Assembly (NCBI GenBank): GCA_002104905.1 | Contig: MCFE01000303.1 | Location: 35,328 to 99,327 of the forward strand | Direction: 5' to 3' | Source: Basidiobolus meristosporus CBS 931.73 | Lineage: Eukaryota; Basidiobolomycota; Basidiobolomycetes; Basidiobolales; Basidiobolaceae | Length of the DNA stretch: 64,000 nucleotides | Shown here: one piece after another, positions 1 through 9,629 of the stretch | Layout: every line of letters starts with the position of its first letter | Position numbering within the stretch: position 1 is the stretch's first letter | Program-made: the position numbers and the translations under genes | The notes under the pieces: generated by a model | Databases searched by the model: none | The model's input: only the letters and a program-made list of their open reading frames with translations | Told to the model about the DNA's origin: nothing

Positions 1-582
1 TAGGGATAATTGTCGTCATTAGTTCTTTAGTTTAAGATCGCACGATTGGTGGCCACAACGTTGTCATAGAGTTTTAACCCAATATACAACAATAAATCTC
101 TTCTGTTCTATGACCAAGGTACTGTTGGCCGATCATGTTACTGCCCTAAACTGTAATCTAGTCGCATTGCGATGTACTCTGCAAAAGTGGAGTTGTGTGG
201 GAACACAGCTCAAAATAAATGGGAAATGTTATCGATCCAGATGCTCGTTTGTTTGCATTGTGGGGGTGCAACGGTAGTAGCGGTCACCCAACCCCTTAAA
301 TGTTCCAGTTTTTGCAACGCCTCAAGGTAAAGAGCTGGGGTCACCATACATATGGTACTATTATTGTGTGTCAATGACTTCGGATATTACTGTTAAGCTC
401 TGTGTCTACTCTATATGGTCTCTCCATAGCAATAATTAGTACGAGAAAGCATACGATTCATTCCTCTTTATATACTACATAATACTGCGCAGAGCTGTGT
501 ATTTATGAGACAACGTAACCCATGTATTCATGATGAGAGGACGTATAATAGTTGCTGAAATCACAAAGGACGATCGCTACGT
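1..582. other. Intergenic sequence, no gene recognised
   Basis: No convincing coding region, RNA gene or repeat is visible on either strand. The 121-codon plus-strand frame starting near 530 lies mostly antisense to the minus-strand secreted-protein gene and has no recognisable features of its own. Confidence 0.5.
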
Positions 583-1293
583 TTACATGCGAGGCCCTAT
601 CTGGTTCCCCTTTTTGGCTCTAAGCTTAATGACTGTGATGATGTGTTTTGATACATATGGCCGTGTTGGGTTATTTCCGATAAGCCTGATGTGGATTCGA
701 TTGAGTCTCTGGACCCTGGGATCAATCAGCTGCCTCTCGTTCACGACTATCTGGCCTCCAACTCTTGCTTTGGGCACAGGCCTTGGCTTAGTGATTCCAG
801 GGAATTTCTTCTCCATTTCCTTCTCTAGATTGGCAAATGTTTGTAACATATCCGGGACGGTTTTCTCCAGGCCATCCGTATTGGAATTCACCTGAGAAGC
901 CATTGCCCCTGAAAGAGTGATCGTTTCTTTAGCCAGGGTTACGGATTGTCCCAGGAAGTGAAGGACCTGTCCCAGATTCTTCATTGCCTTGGCCAGCTTC
1001 ACTTTCTGGAATGGGTTGATCACCTCTATATCATCCTGACTCGAGCCTGTATAATAAGGGTTGGGTCGGGGATTTGTGGCAAACCTCCTTATATCATTCA
1101 AGTCACTGTCAATTTGGCTCACATGCGATCTCAGAGACCTGATCTGACCATCTTGGGCTTGATTCCATGCCGACTGCCTCATAATCTCCGCAGATAGAGC
1201 ATCACGACCTGGACCTTTATTCCAGTCTACCGGCTTCGCAATCGAAGCGGGCCATAATAATGTGGCAGCCAAAGCTATGGGATAGAGATGCAT
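583..1293 (-). CDS. Small secreted hypothetical protein
   Basis: The frame encodes 236 residues from the ATG at 1293. The frame is open further upstream, but this Met is preferred because it starts a clear signal peptide: a short N-region, a hydrophobic run (IALAATLLWPASIA) and a probable cleavage site before KPVDWNKG. A TATA-like stretch (TATATTTAAAT on the minus strand, 1402-1414) lies about 110 bp upstream. The mature part is hydrophilic with heptad-like stretches (around SLRSHVSQIDSDL and LEKEMEKKF) that suggest coiled coils. No catalytic motif or known domain is seen. The basic C-terminal 60 residues could instead be intron read-through, because no transcript evidence fixes the 3' end. 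The likely location is extracellular or cell wall; the function is unknown. It stands alone, with no operon-like context. Confidence 0.55.
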   Translation of the reverse strand: MHLYPIALAATLLWPASIAKPVDWNKGPGRDALSAEIMRQSAWNQAQDGQIRSLRSHVSQIDSDLNDIRRFATNPRPNPYYTGSSQDDIEVINPFQKVKLAKAMKNLGQVLHFLGQSVTLAKETITLSGAMASQVNSNTDGLEKTVPDMLQTFANLEKEMEKKFPGITKPRPVPKARVGGQIVVNERQLIDPRVQRLNRIHIRLIGNNPTRPYVSKHIITVIKLRAKKGNQIGPRM

Positions 1294-1414
1294 CGCTCTT
1301 AATGCAGAAAACAGGCAGACAAGGGCGAAGAGACAGGAAGCACTTACAGGGGAATAGTATACCTCAATAGCCCCAACCACAGTTCCTTAGTGCAGTCCAC
1401 CAATTTAAATATAC

Positions 1415-2073
1415 CATGCTAACAACTCCTCGCAACTTGGTTTTTCTACAGCCACGATATTCGTCGGTTTCAATTCCCGGTTTGGGTTGTTACAGATATA
1501 GTATGAACCGATGAATTTCAGTGTGTACCATCCAAGCAAGAAGAAACTATCCAGACACAGTGTTTCATCATCCCTAGCTCGTGGGATCGATATTGTCTGA
1601 CGAACGATCGGATGAAATGGTAGTGGATCGACCCTTATGTATAATATCTATATGACAGGAAGGTACTAGTATTGAATGGGCCCGGAGTTCTAAGCTTCGC
1701 TGTAGAGTTGTCTGTAGCAGACAAGGATGTGAAAGGATTGTGAGTGTTAACGTTCGACGGATGCACCTGCTCCAGGAACACTGGGCGTTCTCACGAATAG
1801 GTGCTCAATGAATATTGTAAGCTACACAAGTCCGTGGTGTTCAGGTATAGTCTATAGTCGAACACATTATAACGCAGCACTTCTATCATTGAATTGGCTT
1901 CTTTGATTGAACCTTCGTAATTTCAAGCAGCATACGTTGCACCTTCGGGATGTAATGGAAAACATCTGGGGGTTGGTGTTTATTTGTGAGAATTCTATAG
2001 GTAATATCCTATTCGAAATGGTATGCGACCACAAGCTGTTTTCAAGTCCACGAGGTATAACTATCAAATCTAG
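1415..2073. other. Intergenic region, nothing recognised
   Basis: The stretch between the secreted-protein promoter and the BolA stop codon contains only short unsupported frames. I see no tRNA, repeat or conserved motif in it. Confidence 0.4.
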
Positions 2074-2583
2074 CTAATTGTTTACTTGTACCTCCTTAGG
2101 AGTTTTGGTTTTGAGGGCAAGTGCATGCAAGCCTTGAGCAAACTCGTCGTTTAGGAGACCATAGATCATACGATGGCGCTGCATAAGATTCTAAATAAAG
2201 GAAGAAAAGTCACAGTTTAGTGATGGGCTACAGAATGCCGAGAATGCACTAGCAAAAAGGAAGGATTCTCGAGCTACCTTTCCTTCAAATTGGCTAGAGA
2301 CGATCTTGACCCTGGTGAAATGAAGTGGGTGAGCTTTTTCCGATGGTCTATGCTACGTTCTTCATATGGCGGGGAAGGGGACTACCTGAAGTGTGTCTCT
2401 CGACTCGTCACACCTTGCATGGGCTCATGGTGAGCGTGTAAATGAGATTCATTAATGATTTCAAGGCTGTCAGGCTTCAAATTTTCTGTCAACTACGCAG
2501 TATGTTGATTAGAGGATGCTTTTCGAAGCCACTCGAGCTCTACAAACCTTTTTTTGGATACTTTGGTACACTGGTCCGCTCAT
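2074..2583 (-). CDS. bolA: BolA-family protein (Bol1/Uvi31-like), four exons
   Basis: Four minus-strand exons join to 97 codons: 2548-2583, 2386-2492, 2278-2311 and 2074-2190. The introns are 55, 74 and 87 nt, with GT (gtttgt, gtagtc, gtagct) and AG (gcgtag, caccag, atttag) borders. The product starts [12 protein letters not shown] and carries the BolA landmarks in order: [18 protein letters not shown], then [18 protein letters not shown], then [10 protein letters not shown], then [12 protein letters not shown]. BolA proteins work with monothiol glutaredoxins in iron-sulfur cluster delivery and iron sensing, in mitochondria (Bol1/Bol3) or cytosol/nucleus (Bol2/Fra2). The conserved His in RHR and in HAL are present. 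No N-terminal targeting sequence is obvious, so the compartment is open. The length matches the family. A 38-nt alternative first-half intron was rejected because it would insert extra residues into the conserved ETHFRV block. Confidence 0.9.
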
Positions 2584-2759
2584 GGCAACTGTAGTATAGT
2601 GTAGGCGGTTTGGGTTGAGGGTCAATGACTTCAAACGATTGGAAATAAGTGGAAACATGTTTCAACGAAAAATCCGTTTCCAAAAATTTATCTATATCCA
2701 ATTTCACCTGTCTGATACTCTCAAAAAAGATAATCTTTCCCAATCAACACGCACACTGG

Positions 2760-3094
2760 CGATATTGACTCATTAAAATGGGTATCTGTAAATCCTGATT
2801 CATGTAGCATGAATTACCTCGGTCATTTGGCTCTGGAACCTAGAGGGAATTGATGGATTGTGGAGTGGCCAACTCGAACCGCCTCTGCAACCGGCTCTCA
2901 ACACAACAGTAGGGCGGCCAACACTAGCAGTATGGGGCAATGGCCACCCCTCTAACGGGCTTTGTTTACTATTCCCCCATAGGATTATGCCTAACTGTTC
3001 TCCAAACATAAATACATTTCTTCAAGCGTGTATGCAACAACCACGAGGATTCTAAACAATATCGGAGATACACTTGCTGTGCATCTCACATAGG
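2760..3094. other. Intergenic, no supported gene
   Basis: Overlapping short frames exist on both strands (about 65-69 codons), but none has recognisable protein features. Confidence 0.35.
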
Positions 3095-3381
3095 GTTTGG
3101 TCTATCGATAAGGATCATGGTTCATGGTCTATGGTAGGTGACCTTGCTAACCAAGCTGTGCTGATTTTCTTGAAATTGGCTCACGGGTGCGGTGAATAGT
3201 CCATTGTAAATGCTACGGATGTTACCATGATCGTATCCACTCTTTGAGCTTCCTTTGAATAGTATAATTGCTCGAAATTCATATTAACCATATTGTTGAC
3301 TTCGTAGCCGAATCAAATCCTCACGATACTATTCGGTTGTGGGACTGCATTAGGGAATGGTATGAGAATTTTACGGTGTAG
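3095..3381 (+). pseudogene. Decayed WD40-repeat relic
   Basis: Fragments of WD40 repeats appear in order: RVWSIDKDHG (from about 3092), then YHDRIHSLSF (about 3210-3240, same frame as the next), then HDTIRLWDC ending at 3348, followed by a TAG at 3379-3381. In-frame TGA and TAA codons separate the pieces. TIRLWD and the H-D-R-I-H-S-L-S-F pattern are typical of the tandem WD40 arrays found in large fungal NACHT-WD40 proteins, and their roughly 40-residue spacing fits. No start codon or upstream NACHT domain is seen. I infer a dead remnant of such a gene; chance similarity is possible. Confidence 0.4.
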
Positions 3382-4105
3382 GCCATAAGCAGCACCATTT
3401 TCCCGCTCATACCTGCCCAAAAGGCCACCGGCCACCCTAATCAATACATACAAGGCGGTGGGTTTTCCTAATAGTTTCGAAGCGTACAGCCACTCCTCTT
3501 ACTAGGCTCTCAAATCGGGTATCACCAGCGCTCACGCAAGGCTAACCTCCAAGACATCAGGTTCTGCGAGTGTTACTATGGAGGAGGAAAGCCCTGGAAT
3601 CTTGAGCTTCGCAGGAGTGGATCTGGTTGATTTCCGTACAATGCCGTTTGGAGTCTTCTATTGTATAACCAGGTGCTCGTTTTAATTGGGCCTCAAGTAA
3701 GCTTGGCAATGAAACTAGTACCTCTTGCGTTGCCTGAATCCACACTGAAATAGTACAAATGATACAATGAAGCACCGGGATCAGATCCGGTATCGATATG
3801 CCACTAGCATATATTTGACTCGATCTTAGCTGAGGGGCTTTTGTTGGATCTGTTTGTGTCGATCAGACAGGTGCTGATCCGAGAAATAATTTCTCTGTTT
3901 CAATATCACCTCGCACCTGATTGGTAGCTAATCGATTCCACATTTAGGGGGATGTATAGTGCCTCGAATTGCTCGCCTGGCCTTGAGGTTGGTAGGTACA
4001 TATGAGGAGGGCCTATGCGAATGAGATCATCCATCCATTATACTGCATATGCCCAAATTAAATTAGACATGGGTTGCTATTTACTCGATAGATCACTGCA
4101 TTATC
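3382..4105. other. Intergenic, nothing firmly recognised
   Basis: Plus-strand 3508-3684 is open and could be an exon (it contains MEEESPGILSFAGVDLVDF), but I cannot place it in a family or find flanking exons. The rest shows no feature. Confidence 0.3.
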
Positions 4106-4115
4106 TATATATAAA
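4106..4115 (+). promoter_or_regulatory. TATA box of the GH8 gene
   Basis: TATATATAAA lies 38 bp before the GH8 start codon. This leaves little room for an upstream exon and so supports the chosen start and the intronless reading. Confidence 0.55.
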
Positions 4116-4153
4116 GCATCACTCCACCTTTTATAGATTATTTCTTAACCATC

Positions 4154-5221
4154 ATGAGCCATCTTATTGAACAGAAGTACGTTGCTTGGAGGAATCGCTA
4201 CGTCCGTTCGGCCAACGGCAATAGTTTCTACGTTTATTACAACGACAAAGATGAGCTCGAGAAGATTGGAAACCTCAAACCCATCACCTGCAGCGAGGCC
4301 CATGGCTACGGAATGCTTATCTCCGTATTGAAAGGAAACCCCTACGACTTCGAGTGTATGGTTCGCTACTTCGATAGCTTCAGGAATAAGAAAGGTCTCA
4401 TGGCTTGGCAACAAGTGATGGACTTACGTTCTGGGCAAATCTCCAACGCCCCTGACGGTGGTGATAATTGTGCTACCGACGGGGATGTCGACATAGCTGC
4501 TGCACTCTTTATTGCTGCCAAAACATGGAATAACCCCTCGTACAGGGATAGGGCTGTGTCTCTATGTAAAGCCATATATGACCACTGTGTAAACTGGAAC
4601 ACCTGCATGTTCCGTCTGGGCGATTGGGTCGAGAGTGGCTCCAAGCACGACAAACTTACTCGTCCCTCTGATTTCCTTCTTACCCACTTGTTGCTGTTCT
4701 CCAGAGAGGACGCACCTGAGAGAAGAGATGGCTGGATTCGCATGCTGGAAGCTACTGTTCGCACAGTCGAGCGTCAGTTGACTTTTCACCCTCAAACCGG
4801 GCTAATTGCAGATTTTTTAGAGCATAACGGACACGAGTATGTCCCAGTGAAAGGTGAGGTTCTAGAGAGTAAGCATGACAAAGATTACAATTGGAATAGT
4901 TGTCGTGTCCCCTGGCGTCTTACCATCTACTATATCGAGTCGCGCGACACTCGTGTGTATCCCATTCTCCAAGCTCAGGCAAACTTCTTCGCACATCAGT
5001 CGGAAGTCAAGGCCGGTTACCAGTTGGATGGCAAGGCCCTGGTTGATTACACGGATCTTGCCTTCATGGCACCTGCCGCACTCTCCATGTGGTTAATCAA
5101 CCATCCAAATCTCCCCAAGATCCAGAAGCAGATGGAAGAGATGGATGACAACGCTTATTTCGGCGAGACTATTGCTCTGCTATGCCAGCTACAAATCACC
5201 AGACCTCACTTCACTGTCTAA
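4154..5221 (+). CDS. Glycoside hydrolase family 8 (endoglucanase/chitosanase-type)
   Basis: An intronless 355-residue frame. The family 8 signature is visible as CATDGDVDIAAAL (residues 106-118, with Asp109 and Asp111). Glu48 in CSEAHGYGM matches the family's general-acid glutamate. Where GH8 subfamily a has its catalytic-base aspartate before the R-x-P-W block, this protein has Asn248 (WNSCRVPW). That is the pattern described for subfamily b, chitosanases and licheninases, which use another acidic residue. It is therefore predicted to invert beta-1,4 linkages in chitosan or beta-glucan; the substrate is inferred. The size matches a lone (alpha/alpha)6 barrel. There is no signal peptide at the chosen start, unusual for a wall-degrading enzyme, so it may act inside the cell, leave by another route, or lack its true first exon. 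GH8 is mainly bacterial, so ancient horizontal transfer is plausible. Confidence 0.88.
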   Translation: MSHLIEQKYVAWRNRYVRSANGNSFYVYYNDKDELEKIGNLKPITCSEAHGYGMLISVLKGNPYDFECMVRYFDSFRNKKGLMAWQQVMDLRSGQISNAPDGGDNCATDGDVDIAAALFIAAKTWNNPSYRDRAVSLCKAIYDHCVNWNTCMFRLGDWVESGSKHDKLTRPSDFLLTHLLLFSREDAPERRDGWIRMLEATVRTVERQLTFHPQTGLIADFLEHNGHEYVPVKGEVLESKHDKDYNWNSCRVPWRLTIYYIESRDTRVYPILQAQANFFAHQSEVKAGYQLDGKALVDYTDLAFMAPAALSMWLINHPNLPKIQKQMEEMDDNAYFGETIALLCQLQITRPHFTV

Positions 5222-5322
5222 GTGGTAAATACCCGAGTGATCTTGACCTAATGACAGCCTCCTACCAGCCTCTACGTACATTGACCTCCGCTACCTCATT
5301 ATAAAGCCATACCATGTTAACT

Positions 5323-5328
5323 AATAAA
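5323..5328 (+). terminator. Candidate polyadenylation signal after GH8
   Basis: AATAAA about 100 bp after the GH8 stop codon, in AT-rich sequence, fits a 3' processing signal for the plus-strand gene. Confidence 0.35.
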
Positions 5329-5410
5329 GGCCTCTAATCGTGTAGAATTTACATCAATTTATATTACGGTTTTAGGGTAATGTTCAAGCATTGGTGTTGC
5401 GGAGCCTGGT

Positions 5411-5614
5411 TTACGGATTCTCGTGGGATGATTTCTCTTTCGGCTTCTCATTACTGTCCTTACTCTTTGCGGAAGGTTGGTGCTTGGCATGGGCTTCGGC
5501 ATTTTCCTGTTTAGTGATTCCATGGGATTGCATCGACTCGCTCCCCAAAATCCCGCCGAGAGCTTCCTCGAGAAGCCCTGTGCCAGCTTCGATCTCCTCT
5601 TTTTGATGGCTCAT
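5411..5614 (-). CDS. Small CsbD-like hydrophilic protein
   Basis: A 67-residue frame starting MSHQKEEIEAGTG from the ATG at 5614. A TATA-like box lies about 45 bp upstream (5659-5668). An earlier in-frame ATG at 5647 is too close to that box. The segment GLLEEALGGILGSESMQSHG (about residues 13-32) resembles the CsbD pattern (G-x-x-E-x-x-G-x-x-x-G-x-E-x-x-x-x-x-G). It is followed by a Lys/Ser/Glu-rich tail ending EKPKEKSSHENP. Fungal CsbD-like proteins are small, very hydrophilic and often stress-induced; the molecular role is poorly known. The protein is predicted to be soluble with no signal or membrane segment. It is convergent with GH8. The family call rests on a short motif; an unrelated disordered protein is the alternative. 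Confidence 0.5.
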   Translation of the reverse strand: MSHQKEEIEAGTGLLEEALGGILGSESMQSHGITKQENAEAHAKHQPSAKSKDSNEKPKEKSSHENP

Positions 5615-5658
5615 AAACACTCGTGTTGCGCTGGCGGGCCACCGCATTTGCCGCACAC

Positions 5659-5668
5659 TTATATATAT
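5659..5668 (-). promoter_or_regulatory. TATA box of the CsbD-like gene
   Basis: The minus strand reads ATATATATAA about 45 bp before the preferred ATG at 5614. This supports that start over the more upstream Met. Confidence 0.4.
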
Positions 5669-5728
5669 CGTGGCTCGAATAACGTCATCCTTGCCGTGAC
5701 AGTGTCATTACGTAACATGGCCTTTTAG

Positions 5729-6138
5729 AGAAGTCATGATCAAAGCTTGGCCGGACCCGGGCTCCATGTCTGTTGTCCCTGAAATCATTGGAATCCCATA
5801 ACCCACCTATGCATCCGGTTCACTCATCAGGAGCAATGGTGGGCGTCTGAACCAACCAACCAGTTATCTCCCATATATGTTTACAATGGAGTTACAAATA
5901 GAGTTTGAACTGGTCCAAACATGGCCCAATTAATCTCCATCAATTATTTAAGCTACACCCAGGACTGAGCTGGTTGATTGGCTGGGAGTCTACTTGCTTG
6001 TGCCAATAGTCTGACGGCTAGGTTCAGGACTGCACTCAAGAGCTTCAAATTTTCCTCTCTTTGTTCCATATACCTGAGGACACCTGGAAAGCATTGTAAA
6101 TAGCAGCATATTCAGGGAAATAGTTGACATAATTTGGA
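5729..6138. other. Intergenic, probable upstream region of the membrane-protein gene
   Basis: No gene is supported. A 153-codon minus-strand frame beginning at 6451 and ending at 5990 overlaps the plus-strand exons and has no recognisable content. Confidence 0.35.
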
Positions 6139-6881
6139 ATGGAAGCCCAGTCGCGATCTTTGATTGCCACCAGCACGGTGGGGAAGTCTGAGCGCAACGG
6201 CTCAACTGGTAATGGAAATGGAGCGGCGCAAAGTACGCTGGCCTCTTCGAACGACGCCACCGCCGTCGCTCGAAAAACGCCCTCGCTATCGCTGATGCCG
6301 GTTGACGGGGATATGAACGTGGTCCGGGTTCATTTCGGTAAGTCGATTGTTTTTGGGATACCTTGCTTCTACTTGCGGCGATAACCGACCCACATATGGT
6401 AGAGACCAGCAACGACTCGGTAGTCATGCTGAAAACCACGCTGCTTATCACCTGCCTTCTGGTTATCGTATGGTTTCTCTACGCCGTCATCTCCCAGGAT
6501 ATTTTGCCGAAACTGCGCCAGCCCACCTCGTTCTTTTCGTTCTTGAATTTCCGAACCGTCGTCCCCTTCGTCATGGTCATGTGGTTTATCGCTTTTTGCC
6601 TCCTCTCTCACCTGATCCACTTGAACTTCGACTTACCACCTGGGGGAGAGATGCTGTTTGCTGACACCCGGAGCGAGACCTCTCAGTGCAACGTTTGCGT
6701 CTTGCCCGGCGGGGGTGTGAGCATATTGCAGTTCGATAAGGAGAGGTCCTTCCTCCTAAAAGGCGGGGTCCAGGAGGAAGAAGAGGAGAAAGAACTTCAG
6801 CTTCGGAGAGGTGGTCGCAGTGCTCGCAACGAAACCTCTGAAGGGATTGAATTGCGGGTAGTGGAGCCTAGCCGAGTCTGA
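6139..6881 (+). CDS. Two-helix membrane protein, one intron, function unknown
   Basis: Two exons, 6139-6337 and 6403-6881, joined across a 65-nt intron (donor gtaagt, acceptor ggtag), give 225 codons. The intron is phase 1; it removes a stop in exon-1 frame and links the frames exactly. Order: a Ser/Thr/Asn-rich hydrophilic N-terminus of about 65 residues, helix one (TTLLITCLLVIVWFLYAVI, about 78-96), a short loop, helix two (VVPFVMVMWFIAFCLLSHLI, about 118-137), then a hydrophilic tail with CNVC, an acidic EEEEEKE run and Arg-rich stretches. No signal peptide is seen, so both helices probably act as anchors. No family is recognised. The start could be another Met nearby, because nothing fixes the 5' end. 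Confidence 0.55.
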
Positions 6882-7500
6882 GGGCCCAGCACGCAGGTGT
6901 GAACACAACCTCGGTCGAATAGTGACCCTCTTCTTCCCACCCTTGGGCTTTCATCCTCCCCTACGATTTTGCTGGCATGGGGTATACCCTTAACTACGGA
7001 TTCCTTGGTCGCAGCTGGAATTGCATCATCCCCGGCTTCTGCCCTGTTAGGTTCTCCCGAACCTCATACTCCCTTACCATATCACACAATGCTACTGTTG
7101 CGCCGACCTACCTAGCTCGCATTGTGTATATTGCCCTGATAACACTAGGCCAATTTCGCTTGTTTCAATCAATCTTCCGGGTGCCAATAAATGGGGCCAA
7201 TCTCCCTGATCAGTGAGGATACTCTAAGTAGCCACTTCTCATTCCACACTATAATCTATACTTGTTATGGCCCTATCCCTGCGCATCATACTACATCCAC
7301 CATAAAACCAATAAATCACTAGCTGTTGTTGGTGAGGCCCCAACAGTGTCTTGCTGTACACATGTGGACTACATGATGTTATACCCTGGCAAGTGGTGTG
7401 CTAGGCATGGTCCCTGGAATCCCTGGCACCTGATTACACAACTTACCTCAAGGTCTGCCAAGTGTAATTTAGATGGAAGTGACTAGTATGGGATACTGTG
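6882..7500. other. Transition from gene-bearing region to transposon island
   Basis: Sequence after the membrane-protein stop is probably its 3' UTR for the first few hundred bases. From about 7,260 base composition turns AT-rich and CpG becomes rare. Short frames at 6977-7216 and 7262-7486 have no recognisable content. Confidence 0.35.
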
Positions 7501-8799
7501 GGAAAAGCCATAGGCTCCCCCACTTAGAATATCAAAGGTATTTTGAAAATATTCCCAATTCTCTCTCAGAGACTCAATGGAAGGTACCATTAAAAGACTG
7601 TCACAAAGTGCCTTATAAGTTGATGATATTATTCAAGCATTGGTGAAGTACTGTTAGAATAGATTCTCTGCCCAGGCACAGCGGCACTTTAGTCAAAATT
7701 CTCAATCCTAGATCTAAGGTCCCACCAAATGATTGGCATTTGATTCCCTCCCCTTCCAATCTTATTATATATCTTCGCCAGTGTCTTTCTATTGAGATCC
7801 TAGATGTGTTGTGTGGATTAAGCCCCAAGAAAAAGAGCTTGCAAAGGGCCAGCAGAATGCCAGTACAACACCAGTAGAAATCTAGCTTTTCTTAATGCTA
7901 CAACTTTCAGCATCAGAGGCTCTAAGCCTTTTAAGGACTAGTAGACAGATATCCTAGAAGTTGCTATACCCCAGTATTTGTCATTCCAATTAGAGTAGTA
8001 GTCTGATCACTGCAATATTTTAACTGAGAAATGAATTAATAAATGCCAGTCAAACACCAAATGAAAGGTATGACCAAAATATCCACTGGAACTGGCAGAT
8101 TTTGACAGAGACTAGTAGTGTTTAGAAGTCATCACACACATAACTGTATGACAGTAAACTAGCCTACTAGGCTACTCACTATAGCTTTCCAGACAAAATG
8201 ATGTCAAATATGTTGTAAGAGTCTTGGACATATTGGAAGTAATTGGGAGAACAAGTAGACCATGTGGCTTTCACTTAATAATTTATTGAATGTAACAGTA
8301 GTATTTAAACTTTTACATGGTCTTGGCATTACCAACACATAGAATAGGCTAAGGAAGGTCCCAAGAGCATGTGTGCAAAGTCTTGGGCTGTTTGGGCAAC
8401 TTTGAGAATTTTCATGTTCAGGGCACCTGGTATTTTGTTGAAATATTCCAAGTAAATCCCAACAAGGAATTTGGTCAGTATTCTCTAGGATTTGAGGGTA
8501 ATGATCTAAGTGACTAAGTTAGGTGAATATTTAGGTGGAATTACAAATTTTTACAACACAAAATACCTTCAAAATACCAGCAGAATACCAGTTGAAATTC
8601 CAATGGATTCCAGCTTTGAGATTTTTTTAAGGGTATACTCTACCACTGAGGAGGAAGATGCCACTGCTGGTCTATAAAGAGTAATTGCGTTCAACTCTTT
8701 TATTATTAAAAAGCTTCTGCATACCTTTTGAGTTCTAAAATGCTCTAAATTTTATTGTCTTAAAACAGTATCCAATGTTGAACAATTAGTCAATATCCT
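7501..8799. other. AT-rich unassigned sequence, probably old repeat
   Basis: No reading frame, LTR or TIR could be recognised. The phrase CCAGCAGAATGCCAGT near 7849 recurs in altered form near 8575 (CCAGCAGAATACCAGT), each followed by related sequence. This hints at a decayed internal duplication. Low CpG content and lack of coding suggest an old repeat. Confidence 0.3.
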
Positions 8800-9629
8800 G
8801 CTTAATGTTATTCCCTATGAAAAATTATTTTAACAATCCCATCAAAAGGCCATCACAAAGTTAAAAACCTGTGACTAAGGGGTACTGATCCCATCAGGAC
8901 ACCATCCAGGGACTGCTTAAAAATAATTGCACCCTAGATTTCACTAAAAAGTTGGTCAAAATTTTTCATCACAATAATATATAAGTGGCTTTTGATTGGT
9001 TCCCTGCCAATTAGCTCACTTTCTGATCCTGGACACTCTATCACCTCCTACATTTGTGTGCATTGATTGGCTATTGCCTCTTTTTCACACTCCTTACTTC
9101 CTGACTCAACTGTTCCTCTTACTTTTTGTGCATACAAATTGATTTATTTCCATTGAAACTTCAGTTGTACCTCACTTGCCAATTGTATTGACCTATACAA
9201 GTCCCTATACCCTACACTAACATTAAGCCCAACCCCACACTCAACAAGTAACTCCATTAAAATCCACCACTCAATAAGTATTTCTGCTGTAACACTCTGG
9301 CTCCACAACTTTGGTGTGAACCCAATGGCTTTATACCACTGTTCATTCACTGGTTCCCACACATCTGGGTCTTCAGCTGGCACTGCAAGGTCTAGCACCT
9401 CATCTGCCAGTCTTTGCAATAAATCCTTGCAATATTTAAGTACATTAGACTTGTTCCGTTGGATAGTGCCACATAGTGCCAGCCTGTTTATGGTTCCGGA
9501 TTGATCTGGCACCCTACGGCACTATCTGGCACTATAATTTCTACCATGATGCCTGTGGTATGATACAGCTACTGGTAATTTTACTCAATCTTACTTATGT
9601 TGCTGAGAATAGTGCTTTCCTTGCTTTAT

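Noticed and set aside
530-895. 121-codon plus-strand frame
   Set aside because: Antisense to the secreted-protein gene, with no recognisable content.
583-1380. Longer start for the secreted protein (29 extra N-terminal residues)
   Set aside because: The signal peptide begins at the Met at 1293 and a TATA-like box is suitably placed; the extension would bury the signal.
2348-2385. 38-nt intron in BolA
   Set aside because: It would insert extra residues into the conserved ETHFRVKIV block; the 74-nt intron ending at caccag restores the family sequence.
2540-2743. 67-codon minus-strand frame
   Set aside because: It overlaps the first BolA exon in another frame; the remainder is upstream sequence.
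4145-4795. Minus-strand frames over the GH8 gene
   Set aside because: Shadows of the GH8 coding strand, without domain content.
5990-6451. 153-codon minus-strand frame
   Set aside because: Antisense to the spliced membrane-protein gene, which has a consistent intron and hydrophobic helices.
9144-9512. Stand-alone 122-codon gene
   Set aside because: It is the C-terminal end of ORF-B; its first codons lie in the H1 terminal repeat.
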